Positions 35,206 to 47,206 of a stretch of DNA of 64,000 nucleotides are shown here, piece by piece. The notes beneath the pieces are model-generated. The model saw nothing but the letters and a program-made list of their open reading frames with translations, made no database searches and had not been told where the DNA came from. Position 1 is the stretch's first letter. Each line of letters begins with the position of its first letter. A program made the translations under genes and the position numbers. Source of the DNA: Blastomyces gilchristii SLH14081 (taxonomy: Eukaryota > Ascomycota > Eurotiomycetes > Onygenales > Ajellomycetaceae); the NCBI RefSeq assembly GCF_000003855.2, contig NW_003101680.1, positions 5,777,635 through 5,841,634 on the forward strand, given 5' to 3'.

Positions 35206-37904
35206 TTAACTTCTTCAAGAATCAAACTTTGATACTGAGTAAAAGTGCATCATTTCTCATTCAAGCTATTACTGCTTTCTTTCTGAAAAATCTGAGATAA
35301 AATCAAGAGTAGTGATCTATGGGAGAAAAAGATCAAGATATCAATTTAATCTGAGATTTGATATCATATCTGACTCTGATATTCTAGTGAGTGATATTAT
35401 AGATAAAGAGAATGAGTTTGATACTATTCAACTCATAAATATCTATAATGAAAAGTCATTGAAAGAAAACAACAATACCTGAACAATTGATAAAGGATTT
35501 TTGAATATAACTCTCTTACAAAACTTTATAATTACAGGAGACTTCAATGCACATCATCTCTGATGAAACTCAGAATGCATAAGAGCAGTAAGAAAAGATA
35601 AACCGGTTAAATGAACTTTTAAACATTCAATAGATTTAGTTAACAAGTCTGATCAACAAACATTCTTTAGAAAAGGCATGAAACAGAAATCTATTATAGA
35701 TCTAACTTTTATGTCACAAAATCTAATTGAAAAAAGACTTATAAACTGGTTTATTAATTCAAATGAAACCTCAGGATTGAGTCATGAGATTATTCAATTT
35801 AATATTGAACTGAGTGAAAAACATAGAAGTGAAAATCCTCTTCTCTCTAATCAGTAAAACTGTGAAAAAGCTTATTGAAAAGCAGTTGAAGAAAGAGTAA
35901 AACAGCTGAAATCTGAAAGATAGAGTGAGCTCTATTGAAATCAAAGTCAAGATATCTCAAATGAAATGCTTGAGAATAGAGTAAAGCTGATTACATCTAT
36001 TCTACTAACAAGTATTAGAGAAAATATTTCAAAGAAAAAGTCTTCTGAATATTTCAAATCTTGATGAAATGAGAATATCACTTCTAAAAGAAAGCAATTA
36101 GTCACTGCTAAGAGAGATTGAAAGAATACCTTAATATCTGATAAAGAGGTCAAAGTTATTCAAAATGAATATTTTTCAGATATTAAAAGTGTCAAAACAG
36201 ATTACTAGAACAAATTTCTTAAAAAAGTATAAGAAAAAGAAGTTTTTAAAGCCTTCAACTATACTAAAACAAGAAGTGTAGCAAAGCTTTCAATCTTAGA
36301 ATATGAATTTCAGAAATGAATCATATACAGCAAACTCTTTTAAGGAAAAGTGTCAAGCTTTTATAAGAATTCTCTTTCAAAACTCATCACATTTAGAAGA
36401 GAAGAATATGTCATTTCATGAATATATTGATGAAAATAACTTGAAATGATCTGAGCTTACATGTGATAAACTAGAGTCAGTAATATTCTCAAGTTCAATT
36501 AGAACTGCTGCAGGGCCTGATTCAATTAATCACTTAATCAGTCAAAACACATATTCCTGCTTGAAGAATAAATATTTTGAGGTCTTTTTCAATCTCTTAA
36601 AAAATGATTATGATTCTGAATGCTGGAGAGAAGCTACAGAAGTAATCCTTGCAAAACCTAATAGAAAAGCTTCAATTTCTAAGTTATATAGAGTAATATC
36701 TCTGTTGAACTGTTTGAAAAAAATTCTAGAAAAGATAATAGCTACTAGATTATCTTTTATAAGCTTTATCAGTGATTCTCTTATATTTAATGAATAAATG
36801 AGAGATAGAAAACAATGTTCTGCAATTGACACTGTTTTTTCAGTTATTCATGATATTTAAGTAGCAAAGTATGAAGGCCTGGTCTCAACTGCAGTTTTTA
36901 TTGATATAAAAGATACATTTAATCATGTTTCAAAGTCTAAGATGATTCAAACATTGAAAATATTAAAACTGTCACTTTCTCTAATAAAATGAGTTAATTA
37001 TTTTACATCTAAAAGAATTATACAACTATTCTTTGATGAAAGAAAATAAGATAAGACTGAGATAAAAATAGAAGTACTGTAAGAATCTTTAATATCACCT
37101 GTTTTATTTGCAATATACACTGCATATCTATTCAAGAATAGAGAGATGAAAATAGTGAGATCTTCCAGTTATGTAGATGATATTGATCTACTCTACAGTT
37201 CAAAGACAATCAAAGAGAATTTAAAAGTGATTGAGAAAGTAGTAAAGAAAATCTTTGTTAGAGCAGATATCAGTCTAATTCAATTTAATGTGAATAAAAC
37301 TGACTTAATTCACTTTTTTCCCAGATTTAATGAGAAAGACCTAAGTCTAACTCTTTTAAATAAAGAGATTAAATTCAGTTTGAATGTCAAATGACTAGAA
37401 GTGTGATTAAACTCCAAGTTGAATTTTAAATATCATATTCAACAAAGAATCATCAAGACAGAGAGACTACTGAATAGTATAATCAGACTATTAAATACTG
37501 AGAGAGGTCTATTCTTCCAGGCTATGAGATAGTTATATATAGCCTGTATTACCTGAGTAGCTGATTATGAAGTTCAAGTTTGATGAAATAATCAAGAGAA
37601 TTTCACTGAACTCTTTCAAAGTCTGCAGAAGAGAGCTTTGAGAAGAATTCTGAGAGTATTCAAATCATCTTCTATTAAAGCAATGAAAATTGAAGCTTCA
37701 ATTCCTTCTTCTGCTATTAGATTTAAAAAGATCTGTATAAACTATGCTCTGAGAGTTATAAAGATAAGCTTAAATCATATAATCAGAGAAAGAGTCTCTT
37801 CTTCATTTTCATCAGTTAACTCAGAAAATGAACTGAATTGAAATAGATTTCTTGATTGAAATGAGAATAATACTTTAAAGAAAATGCCCTCTCAACTGTA
37901 TAGA
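35206..37904 (+). pseudogene. LINE2 ORF2, endonuclease and RT part (5'-truncated LINE)
   Basis: Colinear with 23068-25760 of LINE1, so it lacks the 5' UTR, ORF1 and the start of ORF2. Endonuclease: GDFNAHHL near 35540 again followed by TGATGA. RT: open pieces 36561-36797 (WREATEVILAKPNRKASISKLYRVISLLN) and 37146-37394 (SSYVDDIDLLY, both Asp kept). A thumb-like segment is open at 37638-37841. Cut at 37904 by G2-plus; the 5 bases before the break, ATAGA (37900-37904), are duplicated at 45712-45716. A degenerate G/C-poor copy; not functional. Confidence 0.88.
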
Positions 37905-38436
37905 TGTCACGCTCCCGGCCGCGTCAAGGCCCCGTTGCGGTTCCACACGGCCCATCGCTTCCATGCGGATGATTCCATCCTGCCCGAACTGGTTTCCAAC
38001 CACTCTATGACATTATTCAGACATATCATATGAAGATCTGATTGATGAATATGAGAACCCCGCTTCTATACAAGGTCAGCAGATTACTCTTCCTTAGCAG
38101 TGAGACACTGCTGAGGTATTGCCTCAGCTATTCTCACTCATGAAATGAGAGAAGAGTATTCACTCATTGTCTATATAGAATAGCTAGATGCTGACTTCTC
38201 ATCAAAGAAGTCAGTGATTCATTTTTCTTCTACTGAAATATATACAAGAGTTACTGTGTTTCTTATGCAATCTTCTTAGTATACTAAGTATCATATCTGT
38301 GATATTCTTGCAATAATCCTGTAGTCTACAAGCTTGCTATTCAAGCAAGATTGTCAAGCCTACTTATATGACTTCTTAATAACTACTTCTATGTGATATC
38401 ACTGACTAGTCACTGCTTTGATTCTGTTATATTACA
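37905..38436 (+). repeat. G2-plus 5' LTR
   Basis: 532 bp, TGTCACGC ... TATTACA. The first ~93 bp are CpG-rich and unmutated; the remainder, above all the inner end, is CpG-free. The matching first bases of the 3' LTR are heavily mutated. Confidence 0.95.
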
Positions 38437-38496
38437 ATTCAAATTACTCAATCTGATTATAAGTTTGAATCAGTCAAGCTCTATTAACAGATTAAT

Positions 38497-41400
38497 ATGA
38501 CCTTATACATCTATGCTGAGACTGACTTAATCTCACTCTCTGAAGAAAACTCTACATCATCTTCTAGAGTGTGTACAACTCTATCTCAGCAGAAATCTGA
38601 TATTTCTGAATCTGCTGCATATTTTGATATGGGCTCTTCAACTGCTCTGCTATCACCGCGGCCTCTACACATCTACATCTATCATGAACATAGAGAGATT
38701 AAGATTAAAGATTCTCTGAGATATAAGAGAAACATATTATCTGAATTTCACAGCTTTATCTGTACTCTTGAATGAAAATTCTGTCTTAATCTGAGCCAGT
38801 ATAATACTCATAAGATATGAGTAATATATGCTGTCAATCTTCTTAAAGACATCTCTGCAACTACTTGAGTTATCAAGAAAAGAGGGCTTGAGTATACTGA
38901 TACTGCAATGACTTAAGAAGCATTCAAGAACTTTCTACTGAATTAAATCAAAGATCACTGTAACTGTAGCTTCATAGCAGTGCAGTGATTCAACTCATTA
39001 TATTAATAAGATGATGAGAATTCTTCTGATTTCAATGCAAGATTTGAAGAATATTGAGAGAAATTAACTGATGATTTGAATCAATTAAAGATACAGCTTT
39101 ATCTTATGAAGCTGACTCACAAGATGCAGATAATAATATCACAGTATTGAAGTTCATTAATCAATTACACTGAGCTTGTCAACCTGACTTCTCAGATCTA
39201 TTTGAATAATCAATTCTCTGAGAAAAAGATTAATAAGATCTCTTCTAAGTAATCAATAACAGAATCTAAACAGTGCTGTGACAGCTTCAGTATAGAGAAA
39301 GTAAAGAAGAATTCTAAGTATTCTGATTCTTCACTCACTGTAAAGAAATATTAAAAAAGATTTAATAAAGATCTCTGTTTTAACTGCAGAGCTGATAATC
39401 ACTATACTAGTAATTATAAGAAGCTGAAGAAGAAAAGAAACTGAGAAGATATCTTCTTAAACTTAACTTCTCTTCTGACAAATGTATCTATGAAAGATAA
39501 AGAAGAGAAAGAAATAAAGAATTGATACTTCTTATATCTTTGAGTTTATATTATAATCACAATGTATACTCTGAATAAGAAGATATCAGTGAGATATCTA
39601 CTTGACTTCAGAGTAGATACTAACTTTATATTCTACTTCTTTTTTTTAATAAAGAATTAAAAGAAGATAAGTCTGTCAGATCATATGAAATTTACTGATG
39701 AAATGAAATATCACTGTTTTAGCATAATTCAAGCAAAGTATGTGATCACAGACTCAGAAGAAATCTTCAAGAAGAGTAGTCTACATCTTCACACTATTAA
39801 CATTATAGATGAGAATGTCATTCTAGATCTTCTGTGATTGAGAGAAAACAATTCTCTCATTAACTGAGTCACTTAGATGTGATAATATCATCTCACTAAT
39901 GAAGAGACAGTGATAGAGAAATCTGAAGAGTTTCATCAGAATAATCTTGAGAAAAAGATAGAGTCAATATACTGTGTAGCAGATGACTGAGACTTAAAGA
40001 TAGATGAAGAAGTCATCACTCTTGCTGTAAGATTAGCAGCAGTATTCATCATTGAAGATAGATGTATATAACATCTCTTTACAGATTATAAGAATGTCTT
40101 TTTGAAAAAGAAAGTAGTGAAGTTTTGTGATATCAAGATATGATATAAGATTTATCTTGAAGACAGTGTAACAGTGCTGTACAGATTTCTTTACAACTTG
40201 TCTGTAAAGGAATTGAATATTCTGTATAAATATCTTGAGAAAGCACAATCAAAGAACTGAATATATCTGTCAAAGAGTCTGACAGAGACATCTATACTCT
40301 TTGTATTCAAGAAGAACAGTAGACTATGTCTATACATAGACTACAGAGACCTTAATAAAATAACAGTTAAGAATTACTATTTATTACTGTTAATTGATAA
40401 GATAATCAACTGATTATCTGAAGCAAAGATATTCTTAAAGATTGATATATAAGATATCTATCATAGAATCAGAGTTAATGAAGACAATGTTTAAAAAATG
40501 ACTTTTTATATCAAGTATAACAATTTTGAATATCTTGTTTTATCTTTTCATCTTTGTAACACTTCAGTCATCTTTCAGATCTATATAAATGAGACACTGC
40601 AAGGCCTTGTTGACATCTTCTGTATAGTATACTTAGAGAATATTCTAATCTTTTCAAAAATGAAGAAAGAACATGATACTCATGTTTGAGAAGTATTGAG
40701 TTACTTAAGACAGTATTAACTCTATATAAACACTGAAAAATGCTCATTCTACATGCAGGAGATTGATTTCTTAGATTATATTATTGAGATAAATGACATT
40801 TCAATGCATAGAAGCTGAGTCTCTGTTCTTGAGAACTGGCTGATGCTGCAGATGTATTATAAGATGCAGATATTTCTAGAATTTATGAATTTCTACAGAC
40901 AATTTATCTATGCATATTCATGAATTACTGTCTTTCTTACAGATATATTAAAGAGAAGTGTGAAAGATAGAAAAATAGAATCATTTACTCTCACTCAAGA
41001 TACTGTGTAGATATTTGCAGAATTGAAATAAGCTTTTACAGATGTTACAATACTGAATCACTTTAATCTCAACTTACTCAGTCAGTGTGAGACTGATGTA
41101 TCTGAGAATGAGATCTATGAAATCTTTTCACAGTTGACACTGAAGACCTTTCAACATTGAAAGAATCAGAGAATAATTACTTCTGAGAATACAGATAATG
41201 AAATGTCTGTGAGACAAGGCTTTTTCACAGAGTCTATAAGATGCTGTAAATGAAGATCAGTGATCTTCTTCTTCAAGAAGTTATTACTCACACAGAGAAG
41301 GTATGATACTCATGATTAAGAGATATTAGTAATTATTAAATTCTTTAAGATCTGATGACATTATCTTCAGAGTAGTAAGTACTCAGTGTAAGTTCTCACT

Positions 41401-43407
41401 GATCATGTAAATCAGCATTACTTCTTGACAACAAAGAGCTTGACACAATGTCAAGCCAGGTGAACAGAGCTGCTTTCAGAGTATGATTTCTATATCTGAT
41501 ATCATTCAGATCAGCTTAATCTCATTAACATATTATCTAGATGATCTGATTATAATATTGTTAATACAGAGAAGAATTCTATAAAAGAATCTCTGTTATC
41601 ACTGTAGAAGAAGCTGACTGCAGAGAGTTAAGATTCTCTGAAGCTTGAGAACAGTGCTCATAAGATAGCTGCATAACTCAGTATAAAAGATGAAAGAAAA
41701 CTCAGATCTCTGTAGAAGACTGACACTGAAGATTATAAGCTTCTTATATTATATCTTACTATCATTGAATTGATAAAGAATGAAACAGTCTACAATCTTT
41801 CAATCTGACTACTTTTAAAATTCATTGATGAGTTATAGAAGAGAAATATCTCTACTGCAGCTTGAATTCAGAAGTTGAAGAAGAAAGAATCTGATTTGAA
41901 CTTGAAAGAGACAGACTCTGAGCAGAACAGTGCTGCTAAGAAATCAAGTTACTGATAACTAGAAGAATATAAACTTCTACTGCTGAATGATTCAGTCTTC
42001 ATCTCTTATAGTAGAGCAGTGTGTCAGAAGTTATTAAGAATTCATTATAATAATCTTCATGCAGAACACTTCAGGTTAGAGAAGACTGAGAAGCTTCTAA
42101 AATATAAATATATTTGAGAGAAGCTCTGAACAGATGTCAAAGAGTATATTGAGACTTATGATATCTGTCAAAGAATAAAGATTCTGTGATATAAGTAATA
42201 CAGTGAGTTGATATCACTGTCTGTTTCAAAGAGTATATAATAGAATCTATTAATGAATTTCATAGTTGATCTGTCAAAGTCAACAAGAGTTAAAGAATAT
42301 AACTCAATTTTGATTATTATTGATCATTTTATAAAGATGATAAAATATATTTCTACTTATAAAAAGATTAAAGTCTCTGAATTGACTGATCTGTTTTTAG
42401 ATATTATCATTTATGATCACAGTGCTCTGAAATCATTGATAACAGATCAAGGATTTCTCTTCATCAGTAAATACTGATCAGCTTTTTATTATCATTTTAT
42501 AATAAGATGTCTTCTCAGTACTGCATTTTATCTGCAGACAGATGATCAGACTGAATATCAGAATCAGACATTGAAACAGCATCTTTGAGTGTTCTATTTA
42601 TATCATCAGAATGATTGACTTCAACATCTTCTAACTGCTGAATTCATATATAATAATGTAAAGAATGTAATCTTAAAAGTATCTTCTTTCTATACTTATT
42701 ATGAATATAATTCTTTGTTACTCAGTGATGTCACAGATAATATTTCAAAGAGAGGAATAGACAGTCAGAATGTTAAACAGATACAGAGAACAGAGTACTT
42801 CTCAGTATCAGAAGTAAAAGTGAGATTGAAACTTTTAAATAAAATTTATAAGAAGACAGTGAAAAGCATTCACTGTACTCAGAAGCAGTAGATGAAATAC
42901 TATAGTTGAAAACATCTTTCAATGAAGTTCTTAATGGAGAATCAAGTGCTACTTTCAGTAAAGAAAATCAAGATAATAAGACTGCATAAGAAGCTCAGTG
43001 AGTGATGACTAGAATCTTTCTCAGTAATAAGAGTAATAAGTAAGTAGATATATAAGTTGAAATTACTTACAGAATTGAAATCAATTCATTCTATTTTTTA
43101 TATTTTCTATTTAAAGCTCTATAAGTAATGCTCTGAAGCAGAGCTGTCTCAGCTGAATGATATCAAGATTAACAGTGATACTGAATATCTTATGAAGAAA
43201 ATATTGAATAAGTGAATATATTACAGTAAGTTTCAATATCTTATTAAATAAAAAGATTATTCATTATCAGAGAATTTATAAAAACTGCTTGACCATTTGA
43301 AAAATACTGAGAAAGAGATTGTAAGCTATGAGACAGCTAGTAGAGATCACTCTGTTATATGTCAGAGATGTTAGATAAGAAATACTGCTTAAGACTTCTC
43401 ATTTTTT
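38497..43407 (+). pseudogene. G2-plus gag-pol polyprotein, broken
   Basis: One continuous frame from ATG 38497, 60 bp after the LTR. Gag includes an open 92-codon N-terminus and a zinc knuckle at 39376-39417 (CFNCRADNHYTSNY, last Cys to Tyr). Protease: YLLDFRVDTNF near 39595, for D-S-G-A-D. RT: about 40190-40800, LCLYIDYRDLN and YLENILIFS where YLDDILIFS is expected (40630-40656). RNase H: CETDVSENEI (41089) to SDQLNLINILSRWSD (about 41510-41550). Integrase: HYNNLHAEH (about 42040), YDICQR, core 42253-42477 with VDL and LITDQG, then YLQTDDQTEYQNQTL (42530-42575). Chromodomain: 43177-43340, EYLMKKILNK, QYLIK*KDYSLSENL*KLLDHLKNTE. Chromoviruses use this last domain to choose heterochromatin. 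Confidence 0.92.
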
Positions 43408-44703
43408 CTTAAACAGTTTTTTTAGAGATGATCTTGTAATGATGAGCTGATGTCTTCTGAAATCTGTAGCACTCTTCTTCTATTTTCTTTCAAAGGATTT
43501 TTTAGAAGTTTAATGACACTACACAAGTGTAAAATTCCTGAAGCAGTTAGAGAAAAGAGATATTTAAAATTAATAAAAAGATTGATATTATCAATCTGCA
43601 GACTGCTGCTATTCTAATGAGACTGCAGCCTGCTGAAAAAGTAAAAAGAAGGAATCTCAGAGTCTACTTATTAATAATCACACTTTCATTAAACTTATTC
43701 TTCACTGTTGAAGTCTTCAGTACTGATATCTTTATCTGCTGAGAAGTTAGTGCTGTAGTATCATAGAGAAGTATGCTGTGAAAGAGTATAAGAGATGCTG
43801 AAAGTATTAATTTATTAACTTATAAAGTATCTCAGTTATCTGCTTCAATTGAAGTGAGATTCTCTCTAATTAGTAATTAATCTTTATAGCACTTTCAATA
43901 ATAGTACTGACTAATCTCTTCTTGAGATCAGTCATTCTGAGGTGTTTTTTCATCTCAGAGATTCACACTTTTATCTTCTTTTACAGATAAGTAAGAGAGA
44001 TCTCTTCAGTCTTAATGAAATCTATCAACACTTAAAGCTCTGAGATTCTCACTCTGTACTGCCTGAGTATCTGAGCTTCTTGTCAGAACTGATACAATGC
44101 CTTCTCATAGAGTAGATAATATTTATAGAAAGATAGAAGTTGTTGTTACAGATACAATGAAAATAACAGAAGTAAGAGAAGAAATGAGTGTATAAGATCT
44201 CTTCTTTCTTCAGCTGCTTAGTGCAGTGTAGACATATAATGATGCTAGTCAGAGACCACACTGAAGTCTTCTCACAGAGAGAAGAAAAAGAAACTGTGAG
44301 ATTCTGTGAACTCAACTCAGCAGCATTCTGAGCAGGGCTCAGATGTGTCATAAGAGAAGAACTACAGATTGAGCTTCTTGAAGCTGCTATCTCTGAAATC
44401 AAGCTCTCTCTGAGATCCTCTTCAAGTGATCACACAGGGTCATATGCCACTGTGTTAACTGAGGAGGAGAACAGTGTCACAACAGCAGTGAGAGAGGCAG
44501 AGGAAGAACTGAACACAGATGAACTGACTGGCAGAAGGAATGACATCTCACTGCAAGGCATGGCTACTATCACTGCAGTCACAAGAGATGCAGAAGAAGA
44601 AGATGTGACAATGAAAGCAGTGCTTTCATGACTCATTGACATTGTCATCTCTGTCTTCAATCTGGCTTTCTTGACAGTCACAGAGGCTGCAGTCACATCA
44701 TAA
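43408..44703 (+). pseudogene. G2 region after the chromodomain, partly coding, unknown
   Basis: Downstream of the chromodomain the same frame stays readable in patches: a KCKIPEAVREKRYLKLIK segment (about 43520-43575, shared with G2-minus) and a much better kept stretch from about 44290 to TAA 44701-44703 with SSSSDHTGSYATVLTEEEN and AVREAEEELNTDE, broken only by a TGA near 44630. The latter is acidic and Ala/Thr/Val-rich, and still has GG and CC though no CG. The minus strand is also open at 44430-44717 and 44049-44402. Either an extension of the polyprotein, a third gene, or captured host sequence. I do not recognise it. Confidence 0.4.
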
Positions 44704-45179
44704 AGATATTTGATCACTAGAAAATGTCAGAATAAGCTCTTTATTATCTTTCAAGAATGATACTCTCATGCGCTCACTGTTACAATTGAGAGAGAAAAAA
44801 AGAAAAATATGTCATGAAGAGAGAAAGATCTTTTCAGAAAAAGCCTGTTACTACAGCTAGTATTATCTCTAAAATACATCACTTTTGCAGAGAATTTTAT
44901 ATACAGAACAGAATATGATAGAAGATCTGTAAGTCACTTATTAACTATGTTTTTCACATTTCAAATTGATATATAAGACACTCACTTATCATATATTGAA
45001 TTTGAACAGAGATGAGAAAGGAAGATCTACACAGTCAGCAGAAAAACTTATCTATTTCTTTGTATCATATACAGTACATGCACTGTCAATTAATTGACAA
45101 CTATTACTATATAATAAAGATAACTTCTAATTCAGTAATCTTGAGAACATTGAAACTATACTCTTAAAGAGAAGAACAT
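44704..45179 (+). other. G2-plus 3' untranslated stretch and polypurine tract
   Basis: No reading frame. Purine-rich AAAGAGAAGAACAT directly before the 3' LTR fits a polypurine tract. Nothing else recognised. Confidence 0.5.
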
Positions 45180-45711
45180 TGTCATGCTCTCAGCTGTATC
45201 AAAACCCTGTTGTGATTTCACACAGCTCATTGCTTTCATGTGAATAATTTCATTCTATTCAAACTAGTTTTCAACCACTCTATGACATTATTCAGATATA
45301 TCATATGAAGATCTGATTAATGAATATGAGAACTCTGCTTCTATATAAGATCAGCAGATTACTCTTTCTTGACAGTGAGACATCACTGAGGTATTACTTT
45401 CACTTTTCTTGCTTATGAAATGAAAGAAGGATATCTGCTCATTGTCTATATAGAATAGCTAGATAGTGGCTTCTTATTAAAGAAGTCAGTGATTTGTTTT
45501 TCTTCTACTGAAATATATACAAGAGTTACTGCATTTCTCATGCAATCTTCTTGATATACTAAGTATTATATCTGTGATATCCTCACAATAACTCTGTAGC
45601 CCACAAGCTTGCTATTCAAGCAAGATACTCAAGCTCACTCATACGGCTTCGCAACAACTACCCCTACGTGACGCCGCTGACTAGCCACCGCTTCGGTTCC
45701 GCCACGTTACA
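45180..45711 (+). repeat. G2-plus 3' LTR
   Basis: 532 bp. Its inner beginning is mutated (TGTCATGCTCTCAG), while the last ~70 bp (from about 45640) are CpG-rich and unmutated (ACGCCGCTGACTAGCCACCG), the reverse of the 5' LTR. Confidence 0.95.
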
Positions 45712-47206
45712 ATAGACTATGTTCACTTATTAAAAATCAATTTTCTTTATTAAATGTTGAGAAAATTGATCATGAGAAGATATCTCTCTGAAGAGAAAAG
45801 CTGAAATCTCTCATAGACTTACAAATAAGTCAACTATTTAAAGAGAGAGAATATGAACAGCATGTGAAGAAGATCTATACAATCAATATAAAAGACTCTA
45901 TTCTGATTTACTCAGATGACTCAAAAAATATGAATTTAAATAGATTACACACAGACATTACTTATACTGAAGATAATATTAATTTTATTTCAGATTTCTG
46001 AAATTTAGACTGTGAATCTGAAGGCTTTGATGCTGAACTATTTGTAATAGTGAAAGCTTTCAAACTCATTGAAATAAAATCTTATAAAAGAGAAAATAGT
46101 TTGAAAGAGATATAAATATTCTCTGATAGTCAAACTGCTTTAAAAAGACTTAGAAGTAGTCAGATTTCTAATGATCAAATGAATCTTGAACTGATTTCAA
46201 ACTCTGTTTTGAAAATTCAAAAGAGAAGAACATTAAAACTGATAATTCATCTACACTAGGTTTCTGTTTATATGAATATTCATGACAATGAATTGACTGA
46301 TTCAGCTGCAAAAAAGAGTTCAGAATTGAGCAGATTTATTTAAAAAACAGTGTTCTGATCTTTCATAAAGAGAAAGACAAAAGAATCTTGTTTTAATAAG
46401 TGAAATGAAAGCTGACAGAAAGAAAAGAAGAGCATACATTATTCAAGATTTGAGATAAAATCAAAGTGAAAATCTTGTTTAATTAAATGTAAAAAGAAAA
46501 TCTTCTCATCTATAATTCAGCTGAAACTAGAACATGATTATTTCAAATTCTATATACAAAGATTTGATGATAGATTTGATTCAACAGAGTTCTCATTCTG
46601 CAATGCAAATGAAAATCCTGAGTATATTATAATGCATTGTGTATTATACAATAGTCTCAGAGTCAGATTGAAGAAGAAGTATAATTTAAATCAATTAAAT
46701 ATGAGGTTCTTATTCTCAACTGAGACAGGAATTAAATACTTAATAGACTTTCTATCAGAAACTCAAGCAGCTATAAGAAAATGACTGAATTCAGAAGTAT
46801 CTGAATATGAAGAGATGAAAATTAATTAGATATAGTTTGTTAAAACAGCTATACACTATCTTTTAATAATTTTATTTTGTTATAGTCTCTCTTTACTATA
46901 CTTGTTTCTTTCTGTTGTTTTCTATCTATCTATTTAATGCGTCTATCTTTAAGACTATGTTCTCTTTTCCTTTGTCATGATATTTTCAAATGATTTCAAA
47001 GTATCAGAATGTGTTGAAATACTGTAATTTGTAAACAGTTTTTGTATTCTGAGCAAGAATTTTCTGATTTTGCATGTCTGAAGTTGGTAAATGTATAATA
47101 GTTGACTCTATAGATATAGGAAAAAGTCCGAGAACTAAAGATTCTCAGATAGATGTCATGGTCTCTGACTGCATACATCTATAATTGAAGAATAATAATA
47201 ATAATA
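45712..47206 (+). pseudogene. LINE2 ORF2 end: RNase H, zinc finger, (TAA)n tail
   Basis: Resumes LINE2 at the base equivalent to LINE1 25767. RNase H: LIYSDDSKN near 45905, FDAELF, FSDSQTALKRL, DNELTDSAAK, so all acidic positions are readable. Zinc finger near 46593-46640 with the first Cys of the CSFC pair lost. The tail of AAT triplets ends about 47206 with no matching target duplication. Confidence 0.85.

Larger units (their letters stand above)
37905..45711 (+). mobile_element. G2-plus: complete chromovirus (7.8 kb) inside LINE2
   Basis: Bounded by 532-bp LTRs and a perfect 5-bp duplication ATAGA (37900-37904 and 45712-45716). Gag, protease, RT, RNase H, integrase and chromodomain are all in one frame; damage is by substitution only, with no net indel over about 4.9 kb. 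Same family as G2-minus. Confidence 0.95.

Noticed and set aside
37905..38000. CpG-rich patches as CpG-island promoters of host genes
   Set aside because: They coincide with element edges and match the mutated LTR ends of the same element base for base, so they are unmutated LTR sequence.
44430..44717. 95-codon minus-strand ORF with Ser/Ala/Val-rich sequence
   Set aside because: The plus strand is in frame with G2 gag-pol and nearly open over the same bases; the sense reading is preferred, though not proven.
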